From Tolypeutes matacus (Eukaryota; Chordata; Mammalia; Cingulata; Chlamyphoridae), in contig JAKSZT010033094.1 of NCBI GenBank assembly GCA_026826555.1, forward strand, positions 685,427 to 749,426: 64,000 bases of DNA, given 5' to 3'. Each line of letters opens with the position of its first letter. Positions within the stretch are counted from its first letter, which is position 1. The notes under the pieces were generated by a model. That model was not told where the DNA came from and did not search any database. It saw nothing but the letters and a program-made list of their open reading frames with translations. Position numbers and translations under genes: made by a program. Positions 23,881 through 45,803 of the stretch are shown here, piece after piece.

Positions 23881-24159
23881 TGTTCAAATTCTGCAAATAT
23901 CACCAATCCTGACGATGTAAGCACATAGCTCAGGCCATGACCTTTGGTTTCATTTTGGCTTTGTGCAAGTGTTAATTGCTATGTTGTTCTCCCTGTCTCC
24001 CTAGGGTTCTGATAGGGCTCAGTACATAACAACACTCAACACATCCTTTGTGACTGTTACATGGGGGGCATCGGTTTATGTTTCAAACCTACTGAGAGAA
24101 TTCTAAGGTCAAATCATTCTTAAATTCCTGGAATAAACTCTCCCTGGCCAGAGTATATA

Positions 24160-25860
24160 ATATTTCTGGGATCAGCTCTATTTGGCCATGCTCTATTGCA
24201 CTTTTGAAAACTTTTATCTTCGGTGATTTAAATGGACACATTCATCATACACCACTTCTTCATACACACTTAGATCTAATTCTGAACTTTCTGTTTGTTC
24301 CACTGGTGTTTACTCTCACACAGGCATGAATCACTGAGACTTTATGGAATGTTATAATTACAGTCTGTATGGGCTATTTTATTATTTGCTAGACTAGCTC
24401 CCACCACATTACTGGCCTTCATATTTAGGTTGTTCTTTTTTTCCTAAGTAGTCATGCTTGCCTATGTTTCGATATTAGTTTTGAAATTAATTTATCTAGT
24501 TCCGGGAAGGTGGGGTGGGCAGTGAACTTTTTCAGTTGTCCTATAAAAGACTACAGGCAATCATTCACTCAAATTTACTTTTTTCTTGCTTCCTCTTTTG
24601 TTTGTATTTAAAGATTTCCTCATATAGATTTTCATATATCTTGTTAGGCCATTCCTAGGCATCTTATATTGCTTATTTCTATTATAGTTGATATATTCTC
24701 ATTTTATATTTTTTAACTTGTATATACATATTGATATTTAAATACACACACAATTTTTGTAATGTTTTATCTAGCAACTTTACTGAATTTTCTCTTTGTG
24801 GTAGCTTCACACTTTTTTCTTGGGTGTTGCAAATATACTATAAAGTCTTTTATATGAAGAGATAGTTTAAACTATTATTTTTCATTTTTGGGGATAGTTT
24901 CTCTCATATGACTGCACTAGCTAATACTCCCAACACAGTGTTAAGTTATATATACATACATATACATAATTATTCATTGATTTCTACTTTTTTTTTTTTT
25001 TTGGAATGTGTTTTGAATTTGTCAAAAGTCTTTTCATTAAGATTACTCTCCTTAGCAAAACAATGGATATGATGAACTATATCAATGGATTTCCTAATAT
25101 TTAATCATTCTTGTATTATTGGAATGAATTCTATTTGCTTATGATCTAATATTTTTAAAAATAATGTTGGATTCTGTTTGTTAATTTTTTATTAGAATTT
25201 TTTAAACTCATAAGTTGGATTTTTATCTTTTCCTGTGTAATGTTAAATTAGATGTATGTATTTACATATGCTTACTTTTTAGGGAGAATTAGAAAGTTTT
25301 CCTCCTTTGTCTATGCTTGGAACAGTTTGGGTAGCTCTGGGATGATCTTGTATTTGAAGGGTTGGTTTAATTCCCAAGGAAACTCAGCCAACAGCTTTTA
25401 CTGAGAAGAGGAAACTCTCTTAAACTTCTCTATTTCTTCTGTGGAATTTGGTCTACTTAAACCTTCTATTTCTGCCAGGGATAGTTTTGGTCATTTTTTT
25501 CCCCCAAAAAAGTGATACTCATCATTTTACTTGTATAGAGTTGTACAATGTCTTTTATGATTTCTTAAATTTTCTCTTTCAAAAGATACTCCCCCCCTTG
25601 ACATTTCTTATATTTTGTATTTTTGTTCTTGTTTTATATCTTGATTAGATTAGACAGTGATTTTTTTCTACTTCTAACGTTTTTTTTTTTTTTTTTAAAA
25701 AAAACAGATTATTGATATGTTTGAATGTTTTTTTTCCTGCTCATCAATTTCTTCCATATTTTTTATTGACTCCCTTGTGCCTACTTTCAGTTTAGGCTTT
25801 CCTTTTTACAATGAGATGTTTAAATATTTTTAAAATTCTTTAGATTTATAGGCTTAAGTA
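24160..25860 (-). mobile_element. Antisense L1 ORF2 remnant
   Basis: The sequence is T-rich with antisense L1 features: 'cattcttgtattattggaat' near 25,100 corresponds to the RT segment found at 41,930-41,960 and 49,060-49,090 in other copies. No frame survives. The edges are approximate; the 25,681-25,696 T run is internal. Confidence 0.5.
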
Positions 25861-26138
25861 TTTAAAACTATGCCTTTTGCTCGGGCCATGGCTGGACTGT
25901 ATCCCATAGGTTCAGATCTGCAGTGTTTGTGTAGTCACTATCTTGGTTTGTGTTTCTCCTTTCACCCTTCCCTGGAAAGGAGGCGCATGCCTGGGAGTTG
26001 GTGTGACACAGCTCTCTAGCTTTTCCGGTGGTTCTGGAAGCCACATTCATGGACTCCCTGGCTGTCTGTACCCGGAAACCTGGGGCTCGGGGGTTGAAAG
26101 ATGAATGCAGGCCTTCTGGGACTCGCACTTTATAAATA

Positions 26139-26144
26139 TTTAAT
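26139..26144 (-). promoter_or_regulatory. PRSS38: Candidate ATTAAA poly(A) signal of PRSS38
   Basis: The minus strand has ATTAAA about 330 bases after the PRSS38 stop codon. It is the common variant of AATAAA and the first good candidate downstream. The cleavage site was not identified. Confidence 0.35.
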
Positions 26145-26475
26145 GCTCTTACCAAAATGTCAGATGCATTTGGCACTCACCCAAAGCTTCTGCGTTCCTA
26201 TACCTCATCCGTGGGTGTCCCAGGGTGCCCCGCCCCTTTCTGATAGTGACACCTATGCCTTCCTGGGTATAGCACCCTTAGCTCTCACACACACACAGCC
26301 CCCACTCTGTCTTTTGTTCTTGCTCAAACCCTTCCCCGACCAAGCACCCGGGCCCAGGCGGGTGCTCCTCACCCTTGTTCAGCAGAAGGGACAGCAGAAA
26401 ATGGGAGCAGGAGCTGGGCGGGGACAAGAGCATGCCACACTGCGGCCAGAGAAGGGGGTGGGGGTGGGGAGTGCT

Positions 26476-37102
<10,627 letters not shown>

Positions 37103-37489
37103 GAACGCCCACCACCACCACGTGGTAAAGCTCTCTGCAGCCCCGGGAGCGACGTGGCGCCCCCTGGAGGCCTTGGCGCGCGGCGGTGTTCTGGAGGTGG
37201 GGCCCCCTTGCACTACTCATTTGCTCTTGGCGGGCTGTCAGCGGCCGGCCTCTCTGGACTGGCTATCAACTAATGGGATGGAGATCGTCTCAGGGTACCT
37301 CCCAATCCAGCTTGGCCATGTGCGGCATTTACAGAGTTTCCACACCTGCAGGGGCTTTCCAAGCCTCTTCTAGCTCATGTTTGCTAATGCCCCATTGAGC
37401 AAAGAGAGTTAGATGGCCGACAGAGAGGAAAATGTTGGGGGAAATGCCCTACACCGCATGAGAACTCTGTCAAAAGCACTCAACCCTGC

Positions 37490-37725
37490 TGTAGCCTGAA
37501 AGCAGCCGTAGACAAGAAGTACCCAGACGCATGCGACGGTAGAAGCAATAGAACTTTGTACACTCTGAAACTTGAATTTCATGTCACTTTTACATCTCAC
37601 AGAATATCCTTCTTTTGCTTTGTGTTCCCAACCATTTAAAGATGTAAAAAACCATTCTTAGTCCGTGAGCTCTATAGAAACAGGCAGATTTGGCCCACAA
37701 GGCTATAGTTTGCCAAGCCTTGCTC
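37490..37725. mobile_element. Old interspersed repeat fragment, probably DNA transposon
   Basis: A block ending 'tttggcccacaaggctatagtttgcca' is a familiar ancient mammalian repeat end. The class is likely hAT, but I cannot name the subfamily. Confidence 0.35.
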
Positions 37726-38339
37726 CAGATGTTCTTTATATTTCTTGATATTAACCCCTTGTCTTTTATATATATTTCCAATAATCTCTCTTCCTTGCCT
37801 GTTACTTGGCTTTTTGATATTGTTTAATTTGTTTCAAGAGTATTTGTAATTGCTTAATGGAGAATTTTTATGATGGAGGCTTTAAATCCTTGCCCAGTAA
37901 TTCTAACATCACTGTCATTTTGGTTGGCATCTATTGATTGTGTCTTCTACATTGAGATGAGATTTTTCTCCTTCTTAATGTGATGAGTAATTTTGGACTG
38001 TATCTGGGCATTTTTAGTATTATTTCATGAGACTCTAATACCTATTTAAATCTTCTATTTTAGCAGATAGTCAACCTGTTTAGGCTCAGTTTTGTGGATT
38101 GTGGTTCAATTGCCAATTTAGTTAATAAAGTCTCTGCAATGCCATTCTGGTCTGCCCCACTTGCATGCTTCCCAGATGACAGGCCCCCACCCCACAGTAT
38201 TCTCAGTGCTAGATGGGGATGGGGAATGGTGCTGCCTTGTAACAGGATGGGGACAGAAGACAGGGCTCTGCCCCCATATTCAGCTTAGGCACATTCTTCT
38301 TTCTGCAGGGGCTTGTGGAGGTCAGATAACTACCTAAAA

Positions 38340-38515
38340 CATTGATTCTCAACCAGAAGTGATCTTCCCAGGGAATATTTGGTAATGTCTGGAGACATTT
38401 TTTATATCACAGCTGGAAGAGGGATGCTGCTAAACATCCTACAATGCACAGGACAGCTGCAACAAAGAATTTTCCAACCTCAAATGTCAATAGTGCTGAG
38501 GTTGAAAGACCCTGG
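38340..38515. mobile_element. MER5A-like hAT DNA transposon
   Basis: Distinctive MER5A phrases occur in order: 'GATTCTCAACC', 'aatgtctggagacattttt', 'gatgctgctaaacatcctac', 'caatgcacaggacagc' and 'aatgtcaatagtgctgaggtt'. MER5A is an ancient eutherian non-autonomous element. Confidence 0.9.
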
Positions 38516-38599
38516 TTTACAGATCAATTGGGTGTGGGGCATCACCTCCTTACTGCAGGGGAAGGGTTAGAAGACAGACTTCTATCAAGGAACTCTGCT

Positions 38600-39650
38600 T
38601 CTGCAGCACTTTTTGGGGTGGGAGAAGGATGCAGTTTTTTCATGATGTTTGCTTCGAGAATAGGCAGGTATGTCTAAAAGATTTCTTTTCTGCAGAGCCA
38701 CTCTTTGTTCTGGTCCTTTGGTTTTTCTTGGAGCTATTGGGTGTGTGTTTCATTGGTGTTTCTGGGTTTCAAGATTCCCTATGCCCAAGCTAGATACATG
38801 GAAGGCAAGAGAAAACCCCAGGGAACTCCCCACTGGGTGGTTCCTCGTATCTTGAGGTCCGTAGCTAGTCCACTTTATTTTCTCCAGCTTTCAGAGTCTC
38901 CATTAGGTACTTAGGGATTTTGTGTGTGTGACTGTGATCAATGAGGGTTAAGATGGAATGTGTTCATCATTCTTGCCTAGAGCATCAAGAACCTGGAAAT
39001 CCTTAACGACTACAAATTTTTCTTCTCCCAGATGAGTTTGTTTCCTTCCCATTGCTATTTCCAATTTGATTGATGAAGTGTTTATTTTTCATGTTAGAGG
39101 CGTTCCTTAGATGTCTGGTAGTCCTTGGTTTTCTATTGTAACTAAGGTGGTTGGAATAAAAAAGTGATTGGCTACAGAATTGTGTGGGAGAGAGTGTAAA
39201 ATACAATGCAAACTATAATCCATGCTTGGTGGCAATGCTCGTTTCATCAATTGTAATGAATGTACCACACTAATGAAGGATGTTGTTAGTGGGGTCAAAT
39301 GTGGGTGGTGTAGGGAACAGGGCATATGGGAATCCCCTCCATTTTTTATGTAACATTTATGTAATCTAAATATCATTTAAGAAAAAAAAAATTTTTAAGT
39401 TCAGGATTTCTGGAGGATCAGATGTTAGTTAATATTTTTAGTAATAAAGGTGATTGGAAACTCTGGGGTGCAGATATGGCTTGCTAAAATTGGACTTCAT
39501 GGCCAGTGAGCAGGGGGAGCCATGGGAGAGCCACTGATATCATGTCTTAAGGACATCTATCTTGGGCTTGTCAGGTTCTCCAGAGAAGGGTCCCAAACTG
39601 CAGGGTTCTGACAGCTCAGGCAGAAAGAGGCCATGTGTCTTCACATTCTG
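38600..39650. mobile_element. Old L1-related fragments around 39 kb
   Basis: 39,195-39,393 is an L1 3' UTR end on the plus strand (matches 2036-2250 inverted), closing in A-rich sequence. 39,100-39,190 and 39,420-39,640 resemble the antisense L1 5' region at 7340-7560. The remainder is unclear. Confidence 0.4.
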
Positions 39651-39842
39651 ATTTAAGTATACATATAGTCTCTTTTTTTTTTTTTTTAACTTTATTTTGT
39701 ACATTTAATAATTGAAAATATAAACAATTAAAATTAAAAAGTAAACACAGATGAATAAATATATACATTTTTCAATTAAATGTAATGGATACATATAAAT
39801 TTTGTTTATGAATCAGACAATATGTTACACAATATATTTGGT

Positions 39843-42800
39843 TCATAGTAGTGCATTCATATAGTATTTGTCCTTTAGTGTCTGGCTTGCTTCATGCAAC
39901 ATAATGTCCTCCAGGTTCATCCATGTTGCCATATGCTTTACAACTTCATTTCTTCTTACAGCTGCATAATATTCCATTGTGTGACTAGACCACAGTTTGT
40001 TTATCCATTCATTTGTTGATGGACACCTGGGTTGTTTCCAACTTTTGGCAATGGTGAATAATGTTGCTATGAACATTGGTATGCAGATGTCTGTTCGTGT
40101 CACTGCTCTCAGTTCTTCTGGGTATATACCCAGTAGTGGTATTGCTGGGTCACATGGTAAGTCTATATTCAACTTCTTTAGGAACTGCCAAACAATCCTC
40201 CATAGTGGTTGTACCATCCTGCATTCCCACCAACAGTGAAGAAGTGTTCCTATCTCTCCACGTCCTCTCCAACACTTGTTGTTCTCTGTCTTTTTAATAG
40301 TGGCCAATCTGATAGGTGTGAAATGATATCTCATTGTAGTTTTGATTTGCATTTCCCTAATCATGAGTGATGTTGAGCATTTCTTCATGTGTTTTTTTTT
40401 TTGCCATTTGTATTTCTTCTTCGGAGAAATGTCTATTCAAATCTTTTGCCCATTTTTTAATTGGGTCATTTCTCTTTTTATTGTTGAGTTGAACATCTCT
40501 TTATATATCCTGGATATTAAACCCTTATCAGATATGTGATTTCCAAATATTTTTTCCCATTGAGTTAGCTGTCTTTTCACCCTTTTGGCAAAGTCCTGTG
40601 AGGTGCAAAAGTGTTTAATTTTGAGGAGGTCCCATTTATCTATTTTTTCATTTGTTGCACGTGCTTTGGGTGTAAGGTCCAAGAAACCACCACCAGGTCT
40701 TGAAGATGTTTCCCTACAATTTCTTCTAGTAGTTTCATGGTCCTGGCTTTTATATTTAGATCTTTGATCCATTTTGAGTTGATTCTTGTATAGGGCGTGA
40801 GATAGGGGCCCTCTTTCATTCTTTTGGTTATAGATATCCAGTTCTCCCAACACCATTTGTTGAAGAGACTGTTTTTTCCCAGTCTCTTCCGTGGTAGGTT
40901 TGTCAAAAACCAGTTGACTGTATAGGTGAGGGTATATTTCTGGGTTCTCAATTCTATTCCACTGATCAATATGTCCTTCTTTATGCCAGTACCATGCTGT
41001 TTTGACCACTGTAGCTTTGTAATGTATTTAAAGGTCAGGCAGTGAAATTCCTCCCACATTGCTCTTCTCTTTTAGAATGCTTTTGGCTATTCGGGTGCAC
41101 TTACCCTTCCAGATGAATTTGGTAATTGCCTTCTCTAATTCTGTAAAGTAAGCTGTTAGGATTTTGATTGGTATTGCATCGAATCTATAAATCAGTTTGG
41201 GCAAGATTGACATCTTCACGATATTTATTCTTCCAATCCATGAACACGGAATATCTTTCCATTTGTTTAGGTCTTTTTAAATTTCTTTTGGCATTGTTTT
41301 GTAGTTTTCTGCATATAGGTCCTGTACTTCTTTGGTTAAATTAAGTCCTAGGTATTTGAGTCTTTTTGTTGCTATTGAAAATGGAATTTTCCTCCTGATT
41401 TCCTCCTCAGGTTGTTCAGTACTAGTGTACAAAAACATTACTGATTTTTGCGTGTTGATCTTGTATCCTGCCACTTTGCTGAACTCGAGTAGCTTTGTTG
41501 TAGATGCTTCAGGATTTTCTAAGTACAGGATCATGTCATCCGCAAACAGTGAGAGTTTTACTTCCTCTTTTCCTATTTGGATGCCTTTAATTTTTTTGTC
41601 TTGTCTAATTGCCCTAGCTAGAACTTCTAGTATAATGTTGAATAACAATGGTGACAGTGGGCATCCTTGTCTTGTTCCTGATCTTAGAGGGAAAGCTTTC
41701 AAACTTTTCCCATTGAGTATAATGTTAGCTGTGGGTTTGTCATATATGCCTTTTATCATATTGAGGAATTTTCCTTCTATTCCTATCTTTTGAAGTGTTT
41801 TTATCAAAAAAGGATGCTGGATTTTGTCGAATGCCTTTTCTGCATCTATTGAGATGATCATGTGGTTTTTTTCCTTCAATTTGTTAATGTGGTGTATTAC
41901 ATTGGTTGATTTTCTTATGTTGAACCAGCCTTGCATACCAGGAATAAATCCTACTTGGTCCTGATGTATAAGTCTTGTGATATGCTGTTGGATTTGATTC
42001 GCAAGTATTTTGTTGAGAATTTTTGCATCTATGTTCATTAGAGAGATTGGTCTGTAACTTTCTTTTCTTGTGGAATCTTTATCTGACTTTGGTATTAGGG
42101 TGATGTTGGCTTCATAAAATGTGTTGGGTAATTTTCCCTCCTCTTCAATTTTTTGGAAGAGTTTAAACAAAATTGGTGTTAATTCTTTTTGAAATGCTTT
42201 GTAGAATTCACCTGTGAAGCATCTGGTCCTGGACTTTTCTTTGCTGGGAGATTTTTGATGATGGATTCAATCTCCTTAATTGTGATTGGTTTGTTAAGTT
42301 CTTGTATTTCTTGTAGCATCAGTTTAGGTTGGTTATGCGTTTCTAGAAATTTGTCCATTTCATCTAGGTTGTCTAGTTTGTTGGCATATAGTTTCTCATA
42401 ATATCCTCTTATGATTCTTTTCTTTCTGTGAGGTCATTTGTAACTTCCCCCTTTTCATTTCTGATTGTATTTATTTGCATCTTCTCTCTTTTTTTCTTTG
42501 TTAGTCTAGCAAGGGGTTTGTCAATTTTATTGATCTTCTCAAAGAACCAACTTTTGGTTTTGTTGTTTTCTCTATTGTTTTTCTATTCTCATTTTCATTT
42601 ATTTCTGCTCTAATCTTTATTATTTCTTTCCTTCTGCTTGCTTTGGGATTGGTTTGCTTTTCTTTTTCTAGTTTCTCAAGTTGATCAGTTAAATCTTTGA
42701 GTTTAGCTCTTTCTTGTTTTTTAATATAGGCATTTAGGGCTATAAATTTCCCTCTCAGGACTGCATTTGCTGTATGCCATAAGTTTTGATATGTTGTGTT

Positions 42801-43631
42801 CTCATTTTCAATATATTTACTGATTTCACTTGCAATTTCTTCTTTGACCCACTGAATATTTAGGAGTGTGTTGTTCAGTCTCCACACATTTGAGAATTTA
42901 CTTTTTTCCTGTCTGTTATTGATTTCTAGTTTCATTCCATTATGATCTGAGAAGGTGCCTTGTATAATTTCAGTCTTTTTATATTTATTGAGAGCTGTAT
43001 TGTGACCTAACATGAGCTCTATCCTGGAGAAAGATCCATGGGCACTTGAGAAGAATGTATAACCTGCTGAGTTTGGATGCAGTGTTCTGTATAAGTCTGT
43101 TAGGTCTAGCTTGTTTATCATATTGTTCAAGTTTTCTGTTTCCTTGTTGATCTTCTGTCTAGTTGTTCTATCTAATGATGTGAGAGGGGTGTTGAAGTCT
43201 CCAGTGATTATTGTAGAAATGTGTGTTTCTCCTTTCAGTTTTTCCAGAGTTTGTCTCATATATTTTGGGGCACTCTGGTTAGGTGCATAGGTATTTATGA
43301 CTATTATATCTTCCTGGAGGATCACCCCTTTTATTAATATATAATGGCCTTCCGTATCTCTTATCACTTTTTTGCATTTAAAGTCTGTTTTATCTGATGT
43401 TAGTGTAGCTACCCCTGCTCTTTTCTGGTTACTATTTGCGTGGAGTATCTTTTTCCAACCTTTTACTTTCAGCCTGTTTGTATCCCTGGGTCTGAGGTGA
43501 GTTTCTTGTAAGCAGCATATGGATGGCTCATGTTTTTTAATCCATTCTTCCAGCCTATATCTTTTGATTGGGGAATTTAATCCATTCACATTCAATGATA
43601 TTACTGTAAATGCACTATTTATTTCCTCCAT
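39843..43631 (-). pseudogene. L1 ORF2 (endonuclease and reverse transcriptase), full length but broken
   Basis: The 3.79-kb span corresponds to about 1,263 codons, close to the usual ORF2 length. The endonuclease domain ([34 protein letters not shown]) is open for 376 residues from 43,631. The RT domain is open at 42,170-41,277 with intact FADD ([14 protein letters not shown]). The C-terminal part with [18 protein letters not shown] is open at 40,388-39,843. Frameshifts near 42,560, between 40,880 and 40,690, and stops elsewhere prevent translation. The intact catalytic motifs suggest fairly recent activity of its subfamily. Confidence 0.9.
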
Positions 43632-43712
43632 TTCATTCTTTGGTTTTCATATGTCATCTTGTTTTTGTCTCTCTTTTTACTCTTTTGGTTATCCCTTCTG
43701 CTTTTCTTTCTT

Positions 43713-44649
43713 CTATACTCTTCTCCAAGCCTCTCTCTCCTGTCTTTTTCTTTCAGGTTCTAAGGCTTCCTTTAATATTTCCTGCAAAGGTGTATTCTTT
43801 TTTGGAAACTCTCTTAGTTTCTGTTTGTTTGTGAATACTTTATAGTCATCTTCATATTTGAAGGACAGTTTTGCTGGATAAAGAATTTTTGGCTGGCAGT
43901 TTTTCTCTTTCAGTTTTCTAATTGTATCATACCACTGTCTCTTCACCTCCATGGTTTCTGAAGAGAAATCTGCACTAAGTCTTACTGGACGTCCCTTGTA
44001 CGTGATTGTTTGCTTCTCTCTTGCTGCTCTGAGAATTTTCTCTTTGTCTTTGACATTTACCATTCTGAATAGTATGTGTCTTGGCGTAGGTCAATTTGGA
44101 CTTATTCTGATTAGGGTACGGTGTGCTTCATGGACATGTACATTTCTTTCGTGAGAGTTGGGAAATTTTCAGGTATTTTTTCCTCAGATACTCTTTCTGC
44201 CCCTTTTCCTTTCTCTTCCCCTTCTGGAACTCCCATGACACATATGTTATTGCGTTTTGTGTTGTCATTCAACTCTCTGAGCCCCTGCTCAATTTTTTCC
44301 ATTCTTTTCTCTCTCTGTTCTTTTCTCTCTTCAATTTTAGCTGCTCTGTCTTCGCTATCACTTATTCTTTCTTCTATCATTTCGAGTCTGCTGTTGTATG
44401 CTTCAAATGTGTTTTTGACCTCACCTGTTGTTTCTTTCATTCCCATGAACTCTGTTACTTTTCTGTTCAGGATTTCAAATTCTTTTTTGCATTTGCTCAA
44501 TGTGTCTTCTTGATGTCGTTTATCTCCTTAACTATATGGTTTTTCATCTCATTAATTTGATTTTGGAAATTTATGCTCATCTCACTGATTAATTCTCTCA
44601 AATTCTGCATCTCTTCTGGGACTTTGCCTGATTCCTTTTCTTGGGCCAT
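43713..44649 (-). pseudogene. L1 ORF1, full length but frameshifted
   Basis: An ATG at 44,649-44,647 starts a frame rich in Glu, Lys and Gln typical of the ORF1p N-terminus and coiled coil. A frameshift near 44,500 moves it to the frame with FEILNRKVTEFMGMKE and GVPEGEEKGK (RRM start). A second shift near 44,100 leads to the C-terminal domain (AREKQTITYKGRPVRLSADFS, NCQPKILYPAKLSF). The stop at 43,713 lies 81 bases before ORF2, the normal bicistronic layout. Confidence 0.85.
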
Positions 44650-45792
44650 GTCTTCTATTTTCTTAGTATGGCTCGTAATTTTTTGCTAGTGTTTAGGCAT
44701 CTGGTTAGGTTGTATTTTACTTAAATGCTCTATCTCTTTCTCTTTTATAGGGTTTTAGTGGCACGAGGCTGTGAGTTACCACAGCTCTTTGATTTTGGGA
44801 TCAACCTTGATTGTTAGGATTGTCCTGCTGGTTGCTCAAAACTGGGTCCTGGACCCAGTAATTGGTTGTAGAGTCACTTCCTAGGGCCTTGGGCAGGGAG
44901 GCTATAGAGACCAGGAAAAGTCTCTCCTATTTATTTTTTATTTTCTTATGTGCACTTCCTTGGTCTGCCAGGAGGTGATGCTCATTGGCAGCTCTCAATT
45001 CAATACCTGGTCGGAGTGTATTTGTTGTGAAACAGACCAGATCAATGTGATAGAGCTTCCTGTCTGGAGGCTAAGGGCCTTGTAATTAAACTTTCTGAGA
45101 CAGTTCTCTAGTCTTCTCTGGTAGCCCCCTCCCTTTTCCCAGCTAGGAAATATTACCACTCCTCTCTGAATCCTCAACAAACAGTCCCTGTTAGTAGAGG
45201 AGGAGATTGGGAGGTTTGTATATCTTTAGCCCCTTGCAGGCTCCAAGCAAACAATGGCGCAGCCCCACCCAGCCTGGAAGGGCTCTTGGAACAGGACAGA
45301 CCAAACCTGTGGTCAAAAGCAGTGTCAGCCCCAGGCTCTCTCTCCCCTCTCCTGTGAAGTCCTCAACAATTAGTCCAGGCAGAAGAGAGGGAGGTTACGA
45401 GGGTTGGATTTCTCCAGTTCTTCCTAGGCTCCCAGGGCAAACCATCGTGTGGAAGGGTCCTTGAGGCTCTGCAGCCCAAATTTGTGGGTCAGAACCTGAG
45501 TCATCCTAAGACTGTGTCCCTCTCTCTCCCCTTCCCAGGAGTGGTAGATCCCTGGGGCCCCCTTTGTCTGTAGTCACATGCCCAGGGCCCCGAGAATTCT
45601 AAAGAGTATGGGGGAGGGTGCTGGTAGCAGCGGACGCCAATGGTTCCAACTCACGGTTCTGTCGTCGCGATTTCCCTCTTTGTCCCTCTCTCCTCTGGGT
45701 GGTGTGCAGCCTTCACCTGCTCTCCTAAACCCTAGAAGATCTATTTCGGGGCTGTTTCAGCCTGTCTTCTAGCTATTTTTTTTGGAGAATGT
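44650..45792 (-). promoter_or_regulatory. L1 5' UTR with ~180-190-bp tandem units
   Basis: The region upstream of ORF1 becomes GC-richer from about 45,170. A 'CCTCAACAA..AGTCC' block recurs at about 45,171 and 45,361, and a 'CAGACCAAA..TGTGGTCA' block at about 45,296 is matched near 45,470. This indicates two to three diverged units. L1 5' UTRs carry the Pol II promoter; activity here is inferred. Confidence 0.6.
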
Positions 45793-45803
45793 ATATAGTC
45801 TCT

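Larger units (their letters stand above)
39675..45792 (-). mobile_element. Full-length L1 with target-site duplication
   Basis: The 6.1-kb antisense element has poly(A) (T run after 39,673), 3' UTR, ORF2, ORF1 and a 5' UTR of about 1.1 kb. Direct repeats atatagtctct lie at 39,663-39,673 and 45,793-45,803. It inserted into older L1 sequence. ORF1 and ORF2 carry several stops and frameshifts, but the overall lengths are right, so it is a full-length copy that has decayed modestly. Confidence 0.92.

Noticed and set aside
44121..44560. Overlapping plus-strand frames of 130-145 codons rich in Phe and Ser
   Set aside because: Antisense of the L1 ORF1 coiled coil.
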